Part shown: positions 47,680 to 59,600 of the stretch, one piece after another
How positions within the stretch are numbered: position 1 is the stretch's first letter
Layout: each line of letters starts with the position of its first letter
Source of the DNA: Globodera rostochiensis
Taxonomy: Eukaryota; Nematoda; Chromadorea; Rhabditida; Heteroderidae
Assembly: GCA_018350325.1 (NCBI GenBank)
Contig: JAEVLN010000049.1
Location: 186,001 to 250,000 of the forward strand
Length of the DNA stretch: 64,000 nucleotides
Direction: 5' to 3'
Notes under the pieces: generated by a model
The model's database searches: none
What the model was told of the DNA's origin: nothing
Seen by the model: the letters and a program-made list of their open reading frames with translations, nothing else
Position numbers and translations under genes: made by a program

Positions 47680-50600
47680 TGAATAGGAGCATTTTTAAAT
47701 CCGTCGTGATCGGACCCCAGGAAAACTTGGGCTTGAAATTGGACCAGTTTCAATGTGTTAAGCGATCAACAACTGATCAGCATGTTCGGCGACGGCTGTT
47801 GTTGATCACCTCAGTGATCTCATGTGCATCTCTTCTGCTCTTCACTCTTATCACCTCTTTGATCTTTATCCGCCGCCGACCCTTTGATGACGTCACCCGC
47901 ACGGATCTCAACGACGAATTGGGCGGCAATGATCAACAGTTGATCAGAAAGCTGCGCGGGGCTTATTCAGGTGATCAAATTGAGACGGTGCTTGGCTTAG
48001 ATCCGGGATTGATCAAATTTGGATAAAATTGATCAGGACATTTATTGGGATTTGGGGGGCAATAAATAAAATATGATTAGAAGGAAACCAAAGACTTTTT
48101 TTGCTAAACTGATCGAATAGCAGTTGATCATCCTCAAGCTCTGTCAGTTGTTTTTTATTCACTGATCGATTGTTGATCGATCACTCACTGTCTTCATCTG
48201 TCATTTTAGGCAAAAATTTTATTCCAGAAATTTTTTACTCAACTGATCGATGGCTGTTGATCAGTGTTGAGTGATCATTCACCTCCCTCCCCTCCCACTG
48301 GACGTGTTGAGAATGTGATGGTGAAAATGTTGCGATTTTTCCCCTCTCGCCCGTCATCGTCACATTCATTGTTTGTGTTACGCTTTTTCTCCCCCCCCCC
48401 CCTCCACCCTCGCTGAATTGGTGAAAAAAGTTTGGCCAAGTGCCCACATCGAACACTTTGCAATTTTTTTGGTGATTGATTGACTGACTGGCAGTGTCGG
48501 GGGTTGGCCAATTGACTTTTGGACAAATTAACGAGCAAATAATAGGGGGGAGGGGGGAGACAAAAGTATGGGCGCCATGTCCGAATGTCCGCCGGTCAAA
48601 TGGCCGGGCCAGACACCAACAATGCACGATTATGGCGGCCCTTGAGAGTGGGGGCGGCAATTTGGCCACGGATTAGAGACACCCCAGGCCCGGGTCCTTG
48701 AGTTGGGGCTGAGTCGGGAATTTGGCCACGGATTAGAGGACCCCAGGCCCGGGTCCTTGAGTTGGGGCTGAGTCGGGATTTGGCCACGGATTAGAGACAC
48801 CCCAGGCTCGGGTCCTTGAGTTGGGGCTGAGTCGGGAATTTGGCCACGGATCAGAGACACCCAAGGCCCGTGTCCTTGAGTGGGGCTGAGTCGGGATTTG
48901 GCCACGGATTAGACACCCCCCTGGCCCGGGTCCTTGAGTTGGGGCTGAGTCGAGAATTTGGCCACGGATTAGAGGCACCCCAGGCCCGGGTCCTTGAGTC
49001 GGGCTGAGTCGAGAATTTGGCCACGGATTAGAGGCACCCCAGGCCCGGGTCCTTGAGTCGGGCTGAGTCGGGATTTGGCCACGGATTAGAGACACCCCAG
49101 GCCCGGGTCCTTGAGTGGGGCTGAGTCGGGATTTGGCCACGGATTAGAGGCACCTCAGGCCCGTGTCCTTGAGTAGGGCTGAGTCGAGAATTTGGCCACG
49201 GATTAGAGGCACCCCAGGCCCGGGTCCTTGAGTCGGGCTGAGTCGGGATTTGGCCACGGATTAGAGACACCCCAGGCCCGGGTCCTTGAGTGGGGCTGAG
49301 TCGGGATTTGGCCACGGATTAGAGACACCCCAGGCCCGTGTCCTTGAGTAGGGCTGAGTCGAGAATTTGGCCACGGATTAGAGGCAACCCAGGCCCGGGT
49401 CCTTGAGTGGGGCTGAGTCGGGATTTGGCCACGGATTAGAGGCACCTCAGGCCCGTGTCCTTGAGTAGGGCTGAGTCGAGAATTTGGCCACGGATTAGAG
49501 GCACCCCAGGCCCGGGTCCTTGAGTCGGGCTGAGTCGGGATTTGGCCACGGATTAGAGACACCCCAGGCCCGGGTCCTTGAGTGGGGCTGAGTCGGGATT
49601 TGGCCACGGATTAGAGGCACCTCAGGCCCGTGTCCTTGAGTAGGGCTGAGTCGAGAATTTGGCCACGGATTAGAGGCACCCCAGGCCCGGGTCCTTGAGT
49701 CGGGCTGAGTCGGGATTTGGCCACGGATTAGAGACACCCCAGGCCCGGGTCCTTGAGTGGGGCTGAGTCGGGATTTGGCCACGGATTAGAGACACCCCAG
49801 GCCCGTGTCCTTGAGTAGGGCTGAGTCGAGAATTTGGCCACGGATTAGAGGCAACCCAGGCCCGGGTCCTTGAGTGGGGCTGAGTCGGGATTTGGCCACG
49901 GATTAGAGGCACCTCAGGCCCGTGTCCTTGAGTAGGGCTGAGTCGAGAATTTGGCCACGGATTAGAGGCACCCCAGGCCCGGGTCCTTGAATCGGGCTGA
50001 GTCGGGATTTGGCCACGGATTAGAGACACCCCAGGCCCGGGTCCTTGAGTGGGGCTGAGTCGGGATTTGGCCACGGATTAGAGGCACCTCAGGCCCGTGT
50101 CCTTGAGTAGGGCTGAGTCGAGAATTTGGCCACGGATTAGAGGCACCCCAGGCCCGGGTCCTTGAGTCGGGCTGAGTCGGGATTTGGCCACGGATTAGAG
50201 ACACCCCAGGCCCGGGTCCTTGAGTGGGGCTGAGTCGGGATTTGGCCACGGATTAGAGACACCCCAGGCCCGTGTCCTTGAGTAGGGCTGAGTCGAGAAT
50301 TTGGCCACGGATTAGAGACACCCCAGGCCCGGGTCCTTGAGTCGGGCTGAGTCGGGATTTGGCCACGGATTAGAGACACCCCAGGCCCGGGTCCTTGAGT
50401 GGGGCTGAGTCGGGATTTGGCCACGGATTAGAGACACCCCAGGCCCGTGTCCTTGAGTAGGGCTGAGTCGAGAATTTGGCCACGGATTAGACACCCCCCC
50501 CCCCCTCCGGGCGCCCATTCCCACGCCAAAATGTACAAAAATGGGACGGACGGAACAAACAAGTGGTCCCTAAAAATGATACGAGCAAAAAGTGATGGAC

Positions 50601-53600
50601 AAAAAGCTGATTAAAAATTTGGAGAAAAAGTACAGAGATTTTATAAATGGAGCATTGACTAAAAAACGTGAAATAGGGGCATCTAATGGGGGCTTAACCC
50701 ATAAAAAGTGCCAAAATATGGACTAAAAAATGTGCAACAGGCCAAATCAAGTCAATTTATGCAATATTTATCTGATTTCTGCTCGCAATTGTAAATGTAA
50801 TATTTTTCACATGTTTTTGAAATTTTATAAACATCAAAAATAAAAATTTCTTGTAAAATATCGATTTAGGCGTACATTTTTAGTTGAGATATTCTTTAAG
50901 GGTACATTTTTCGTTTTTATTGCATTTTTTAAAGAAAATTTTCAGAAAAATGCTTAAAATTTTTGAATTTCTTCAAGAAAAAATTGCTGAAATATTGATT
51001 AAAACCTGAAAATTCCGAGCTCTATTGATTAGCGTTGGATTAAATGGATTTGACCAAGAAGGCCCGGGTCATGTGATCTGATCCCTGATTTGGTGTCATA
51101 ATACACAGGTCTGTAAAGCAGTCAGGTACAAAATTGTTGTGTTTACAACTTGCTCTGGATAGGGCCAGAGATGTAATCGGCACCCAAAAAAATTCCAGAA
51201 TTCCGTAAAAATGTCCGGAAACCGGACCCGGTAATCCGGTTACATCCCTAGTAGGGGCCAATTGAGTCTGAGCAGTTTAACATTGAGTTCTCAACTGGCC
51301 GGGCACGGTCCGAGAAAGTTGAGCGCCGGGACGATTCAGCGCCGGGATGGTGCAGCGCCGTTGGGCAATAACTTTGTTCACCTTTAACAAAATCAGAAGT
51401 GCTTGGGTGTCATACGAAAGCTTGTAGGCTCTAAATACGTTAGGGTTAGAAGATAAACGATCGGATAAAACTCTTTAAAAAAATTATGTGATTAAAATGC
51501 AACAAAAATTTTTCTTTAATTTAGAAATGAGTCCGTACAGCTCCGAAAACGCGCAAATTTGGTTGCTGAACACGCACGAATTTCGCCGACAACGACGGCA
51601 GCAACGACACGACACGCACGGTGAAGCGAACGACCAATTTTTGTTCGGTTTGGCCCGGAATTGTGGCCAATTCTGCACGGTCAGACTGAAGCACGGGGTC
51701 GTCGGCAAGAGCGGCGGCGGTGGTGGTGGTCAACTGCAGCACATGGAAAGTCTCCGAATTCGACTGGAGCGGCGGCGCCGCCAATGGACGAGCGGCGACC
51801 ACGACGATGGCAGTGGGGCGAGGAGACGAAGAAGGTCGGCCACCACCATCGAGAGTCGAGAGCTTTACTATTAGCATCAGATCGAGAAAAATCTGAGGTT
51901 TTTGGTTTCGATACTTAAAACACCGATTATTTTTTGACTTAATCTAAAAGGGGCAGGTTCAAAACTCACCCACACCATAATTCTCCTTCCCCTCCCCCCC
52001 CCCTCTCACTCTTATCACTTCGATTCACTATTTTTGTTTTGGCAGGATTTTCTGAAGGCCCCCCTGGCAATCAATATGTGTAGTGTCCCTACCCAAATGA
52101 ATAATATTTATGGATTCAGCATTTCAACAACACTCCAAAACTCCCTCCGGGGACTCTATCCCACAATACTTTAAATTCCGATTATTTTTCGACTCGATAC
52201 TCAAAACCATGGTTATTTTTCGACTCGATACTCAAAAGATCGGCCTTTTTTCGACTCAATACCCAAAAATCCTTTCTTTTTCTGTCAACCTAACGCTTGA
52301 TCAGAAAATTTTGCGTATTTTTTTAAGCCCAAATCAGCAGCAAAATGTTGACGATTTTCGCCCCATCGTGCAAACAATGGAATTTGACAACCAAACAATG
52401 TTTCGGCACTCGCACGTTTCGCCCAAATGCTTCTACACCGCCCGTGTGGCTGAACATTTGGAACAAAGTGTTGTCAACTTGTGCGATCGGAATGGCGGAT
52501 TGGTAAAAAAATGTTTTTTTTATTGATTTAAAAAATTGATCATCGCTGATCTGCTTGCTGCTGGTCAAGATGTGCGCTTCAGACAATTTCACTGATTCAA
52601 AAAGTGATTGGTTTGATTGATCTGACTGATCACTGCGCAAAAGCCGCTGCTTTCGATCATTTCAGATCAAGTGATGGGTTTTGGTCATTGACCTCTAAAA
52701 ATGAATGACGTAATCTGAGATTTAAATAGAGGATGGACAGGACCGGACAGGATTTTCCAAGACTCCTGATCAGGTTGAAGCAACATGATCAGGATATCCT
52801 GAAAATCAGGATGTCGATCCTGGTAAATCCTGGTCATTTTTAAAATCCTAATTAGGTATGATCTTGGATTTTTAAAAATCCAGGCTCCAGATTTTATATC
52901 TCAATCAGCATTAAGCTCCAAAAAATGATTGCTTTTGAATCCGATCACTTTTTGAAATTAAAACAACTTTTGATCAGTTTTTGACCCAAAAATATGAATT
53001 CTGATCTGTCACTGATCATTAAAATTGAAGGGCAAATCTTTTTGATCAGAGATTATTGTAAATGATTTAAAATTGTTTGCCTCTTAGTTTGGCACTTTGG
53101 CATTGGTGGAGGGTGCTTTTGTGATAGAGCCGTTGGTGGACATTGAGCAGGAGGAGGAGATGGTCAACGGAATAAGCGGCGAACAGCTTCAAAATGTTGG
53201 GGTGCGCAAACGGAAGCGCCATTTGACTGCCGAGTTTGCCTCCGACCTGCGCGCACATCTCGTCTACCGTCTGCAGCCGCACCATTTTGAAGTGCCAAAT
53301 GTTTTTTCAGCAAATTTTGATCAGATTAAAATTTCAGGACGATTTTCACAAACGCACGGCAACAGCTGCAGCAGCAACAACAGAAGCCGAGGAGACGAAG
53401 CAGGGCACTGAACATCACCAGAAGTTAAAAGCATCAACGTCAACCGTTGATGATCAGGGCGTTCGATCAGCAAAATCAGTGCCACCGTGGCCAAATCGTC
53501 CACCACCGTTGCTGACAGCCGATGCTGATCATGAGAATGGCACGTCCGTGCCGCACCAACGCCTTCTTCTGCAACGTTCGACGCGTTCCGCCAACTCGTG

Positions 53601-56600
53601 GGAACATTTTGTGGAGGTGCTGGTGGTGGCCGACTACAAAATGTTGCTGTACCATCAACACAATTTGGAGAACTACGTGCTCACACTGTTTTCTACCGTG
53701 TCCTCCATCTACCGACACTCGTCCCTTGGCGCAGCGATCAGTAAAAAATGATTTGATCAATTCAAAAAATCAATAATGCCGCAAAAAAAAATTTAAAAAT
53801 CCATGACGAGTTGCCAAAAAAATGGAAAAACAAAATTGAAGTGCAAAGCATTAAACATTTGTTGTGCTGCTCGAAATTCACGAATGTTTTCCCGATGTCG
53901 AGGGCCAGGGATGTAACCGGTTTCTGGATTTTTGGACATTTTTGGGTTTGGAAGTTCAATTCCTATGCCAAAAAATCCTAAATTAAATCCAGAAATTTAC
54001 AAAACTGGCAGATTTTTCATAGTATTTGGATCAGTTTTGCATCGCGGAAAGGCGAAAAACTGATCAAAAAAATTAGAAAACATCACATTTTTAAGATTTT
54101 AAAATTTTCCGGATTTCCGCGCATCTTTGGGTCCTGATTCTGGACCTTTTTTGGCATCCGACTACACATCCCTAGTCTGGACTCACGAAAAATGGCAGTA
54201 TTTTTTATCACACCATCAAATCCCGGGGTTCCGGTCCCGATGCGCGATTTATGGGAAATCACTGGTAATTAGGGTTCAGCCCCGACCCCTCGTGGGCGGA
54301 AAAAGTCGGGGTCGGAGTTTTCGTCCCCGACCAAAAATCTCTGAGTGCGGGGTTTTTCCCAGCAACCCCGTAAATTTCAAAAAAGCGGGGTCGGAGACGA
54401 AATCCCCGACTAAAAAGAGTCCGGGGTTCGGGGACGGGGCTGAACTTTATTACTCGAGAAGCCCGCCTCGTTAATAAATCCCGGTTTTTAGGTCCCAATT
54501 CCCCCCAATTTCCGTTCCCGAATACCGGGCTATAATTCCCGCCGAGATAGAGCAGCACAAAAAAAAATGCTTATTGTTGTCCTTGTCCCCCCCCCCCATT
54601 CACTGTTCTTTTTCCCCCTTTTCTGATGTGATTGTCGTCCGATTGGTTGTGCTGAAGCACGAACGTGCGGGCCCTGACGTGTCCAACCGGGCGCAGGAGA
54701 CGCTGCAACAGTTTTGCCAATGGCAACACATGCTCAACGATCGTAACGACGACGCGGTGAACCATCACGGTACGTGCGGGGTTGGCACTGCCGCGAGTCG
54801 GCACGTCCTGATCAAATTTGAAACGCGGTGCCATAATGACCTGCTGATCATTGCCTGGGCTTGGTGGTCTCATACCGAATCGAAAAACTGTGAAGTTGTT
54901 CCGATTTCGGTTAGATTTCAGTTAATCAAAAAACTAGACCCAGGTTTTTTGGAGTGTGTGATACAGAACAAAAATGTCCAGGACGCAAAGTCCGAGGCCA
55001 CAAAGTTCAGGACACAAATATCCAGGGCACAAATATCCAGGGCAAAATATCCAGGTCACAAATATCTAGGGCACTAATGTCCAGTGCACAAATGTCCAAA
55101 TAATTTTTGGAAAATTGGGCCTCAGACATAATGCCCCTAATTGTTGTTAATTGTATACAAAAACAACAAGCGCAGATGTGGCAATTCTGTTGACACGGCA
55201 CGACATTTGCCGTGCCACCAACAAATGCGACACACTGGGGCTTGCCGAACTGGGCACAATGTGTGACGGGCGCAAGAGTTGTGCCATCATTGAGGACAAC
55301 GGCCTGTCAGCCGCGTTCACCATCGCGCACGAGCTTGGCCACGTGTTCAACATACCGCATGACGACGAGCGGAAGTGTGCCGAGTTCATGCCGCTCAACA
55401 AACACAGTCAGTCAGTGGTGGCTGCCAGCAATATTGCCAATGCTTAAGGGGAGGGCAATTGATTGATCAGATCGATCGCGGAGACGATCCCTTGATCACT
55501 TTGAGAAAGGATCTCGGCGAGTTGATCTCGCCGGTTTTGGCATTCCTAAAAGCTCAATAATGCCTAGCGAATCAATAATCGTTGTTATTAACATTTTTGT
55601 GTCATCAATTTAAAACTTTTTTTGAAGGTCCATTTGTGCCAATCTTTTCAATTTGATGAAGCAATTTATTCAAAATTTATTGAGGAGACGGGGAACGGGG
55701 ACGGTGGCAAGCCTGGATTTGATCAGATCACAGAGGAACAAAACATGATCAAAAATTCCACCAAAAGGTTACCACATCATGGCACCCACGCTGGAGTACA
55801 ACACCAACCCGTGGTCCTGGTCGTCCTGTTCGTCGGCCATGCTTTTGCGCTTTCTTGACCACCAGAGGGCACAGACGCAATGCCTTTTTGACAAGCCAAC
55901 GGAGCGCCGATATTATGAAAAAATGTTCGAAACGCCGGCACCGGGCGCAGTGTTTGTTTTTTTGATTTTTGTTTATCAAACAAACTGATCAGGCTTCTCA
56001 AATGCTTCATGATCAGAGTTATCCTCATAAAACACAATTAATCTCAGATCTAAAATCCTTGATCCCTTCTTAAATTTGCATTAATCAGTCATTTGGCCAA
56101 AAATGATCAAGATTACAACTAATCAAGATTGATCAGCTTACAAGCCCCTCGTTATCAGTCATTAACCACTAAACATTGAGCAGAGCTTCCCGTAATACAA
56201 ATCCAGTGAAACTGATCAGACACCAATCAGATCACAACTTTGTTCCCGTTTAAAATGATTGATTTGAAAATGATCAGAGCTTTGTACCAATCGTTTTTGT
56301 GATTTTTCTGTTCTCCAAAATTGATCAGATAAAGACACAAATATTTTTTTTTACAGTTACACCGTTAGCCAACAGTGCAAGTTTGTGTTCGGAGCAGCTG
56401 CCGAAATTTGTCCGTACATGCCGACTTGTCGTCGATTGTGGTGCTCCGTGTCATACGGTTACCAAATGGGTTGTCGAACACAGGTGGAAGTTTGTTAGAA
56501 AAAAACTTGGCAATTAAAATTTAAAAAAAAAAAAAAATTTTTTAAACACTGAAATATTTTAAAGTTTTGTTTTTTTAAATAAATGTTTATTTTAAATAGA

Positions 56601-59600
56601 TACCTACCTATTTAAATTTTAAAACAAAAAATAAATATACCTAAATAATTTTAAATTATATTTGGAAAAATTATTTACTATTTTAATAATTAAAATTAAA
56701 TTAATTATTACAAAAAATAAATATACCTAATTAATTTTAAATAATTATTTGTAAAAATTATTTACATAATAGAAAAGAACATTATTTAATTGATACGAAT
56801 TTGAATTTAATTTATTTTAATAATTAAAATTGAATTATTTATTACAACCATTTAATTTCCAGCATATGCCTTGGGCCGACGCGACGCCCTGCGGGGACAA
56901 TATGTGGTGCCATCGGGGACAATGTGTCGGCATGTCACCAATGCAACGGCAACCCGTTGACGGAGGATGGGGCGAATGGAGGCCATGGCGAGAGTGTTCA
57001 CGCACATGCGGAGGAGGTTTTGATCAGTAGGCTCCGGGATTTGAGTGTTTTGATCAAAAATGATCCAACCAAACTGATCATATCAGTGGGGCCCAATCAT
57101 TTGGACGTTTGCGTGCCAGGATGAGATTTTAATTGAACTTGATCAAAAATGCTCTGGTACTAAACGGATCTGATCAGTCAGACCTGGACCAAATCGCTCC
57201 TCCTCGTGTGGAGTCAACTGCTCTTAAATTGCCCAGGGATAGAAACCTGTGTCTTGAAACTGATCAGATCACTAAGCACATATCATTTTGTGTCGGAATC
57301 ATTCTCTTTGAGTAAGTGATCTGATCTCGACGAGGATTCATTATCAAATGTTCACATTTTAAGGTGTCCAAAAGGCATTCCGGGATTGCGACTCGCCACG
57401 ACCCGAGAATGGCGGCAAATATTGTGTTGGACAGCGGGAGCGTTATCGGCCATGCAATGTTCAGGTCAATAATATTTCGTACCGATAAAGAGAGGAGATA
57501 TTCTTGGCACATTTTGAGCATAGTGAAACGGCATTTAAGGAATTCCGCACATCCGCTGATCGCTGCATATTTTAGAAAAGCTCATGCGTGATCTGGACGC
57601 CCCAAAATTTTTGCCTTTTTTTCTTTACAAAATTCAACTTCTGTTAGAGCTTGAATCGCGCGGGTCCCGAGTTCAGCAGGTCCCGGCGCCACGGGATTCG
57701 GCTTTCAAAAATGCCCAGGATTTGGGACCTAAAAAATTTTTGGATTTGCTTTGATAGTTTACAAAAAAAATGCCGTTATCAACTGAAATGTTCAGGACTG
57801 TCCCTGGGACATGCCCGGTTTTCGCGAGCTTCAATGCACCGAATTTGACGGCACCGACATTGGCATTCACGGGGTGCCTAAAGAGATGAAATGGGTGCCA
57901 AAGTACACCGGTGTGGCGGACAACGAGCGGTGCCGGCTCTACTGTCGCGGGACTGACTCAGCAGCGTTCTATCTGTTGAAGGACAAGGTTGCGGATGGCA
58001 CGCCATGTGATCGAAACGGAGATGACATTTGCATTGATGGCACGTGCCACAAGGTGGTGGGGGGAGGGGGGGCAAGTTTGGTAGCGGTTTCTGAAATATT
58101 ATTTGGTGTGAACTAGTACTGAATTTAACCGAAACAGAAACTTTTGGTCAACCGAAACTAGGCTTCCTACGTAAACCGGCATTTTTGGTCCGGTCTCCGA
58201 TGCCGCACCCAACGGTTTGTACACCGTCGGTTGACCGTCCCTGATCGAGATTGCTCCCCCGTCGGTTTTCTCCCGATCGAGATCGGTTCCCTAATGGTTT
58301 GTCCCCCGATCGAGATTGGGTCACCGACGGTTTGATCGAGATTGCTCCCCCGTCGGTTTTCTTCCGATCGAGATCGGATCCCTAATGGGTTGTCCCCCGA
58401 TCGAGATTGGCGATGGTTTGCCCGTCCTCGATCGAGATTGGTCTCCCGAGAATTCCCGATCGAGATTGCTCCCCCGTCGGTTTTCTCCCTATCGAGATCG
58501 GTTCCCTAATGGTTTGTCCCCCGATCGAGATTGGGTCACCGACGGTTTGCCCGTCCCCGATCGAGGTTTTCTCCCGATCGAGATCGATTCCCTAATGGGT
58601 TGTCCCCCGATCGAGATTGGGTCACCGACGGTTTGCCCGTCCCCGATCGAGATTGGTCTCCCGACAATTCCCGATCGAGATTGCTCCCCCGTCGGTTTTC
58701 TCCCTATCGAGATCGGTTCCCTAATGGTTTGTCCCCCGATCGAGATTGGGTCACCGACGGTTTGCCCGTCCCCGATCGAGGGTTTTCTCCCGATCGAGAT
58801 CGGATCCCTAATGGGTTGTCCCCCGATCGAGATTGGGTCACCGATGGTTTGCCCGTCCCCGATCGAGGGTTTTCTCCCGATCGAGATCGGATCCCTAATG
58901 GGTTGTCCCCCGATCGAGATTGGGTCACCGACGGTTTGCCCGTCCCCGATCGAGGGTTTTCTCCCGATCGAGATCGGATCCCTAATGGGTTGTCCCCCGA
59001 TCGAGATTGGGTCACCGACGGTTTGCCCGTCCCCGATCGAGATTGGTCTCCCGACAATTCCCGATCGAGATTGCTCCCCCGTCGGTTTTCTCCCTATCGA
59101 GATCGGTTCCCTAATGGTTTGTCCCCCGATCGAGATTGGGTCACCGACGGTTTGCCCGTCCCCGATCGAGGGTTTTCTCCCGATCGAGATCGGATCCCTA
59201 ATGGGTTGTCCCCCGATCGAGATTGGGTCACCGACGGTTTGCCCGTCCCCGATCGAGATTGGTCTCCCGACAATTCCCGATCGAGATTGCTCCCCCGTCG
59301 GTTTTCTCCCTATCGAGATCGGTTCCCTAATGGTTTGTCCCCCGATCGAGATTGGGTCACCGACGGTTTGCCCGTCCCCGATCGAGGGTTTTCTCCCGAT
59401 CGAGATCGGATCCCTAATGGGTTGTCCCCCGATCGAGATTGGGTCACCGATGGTTTGCCCGTCCCCGATCGAGATTGGTCTCCCGACAATTCCCGATCGA
59501 GATTGCTCCCCCGTCGGTTTTCTCCCTATCGAGATCGGTTCCCTAATGGTTTGTCCCCCGATCGAGATTGGGTCACCGACGGTTTGCCCGTCCCCGATCG

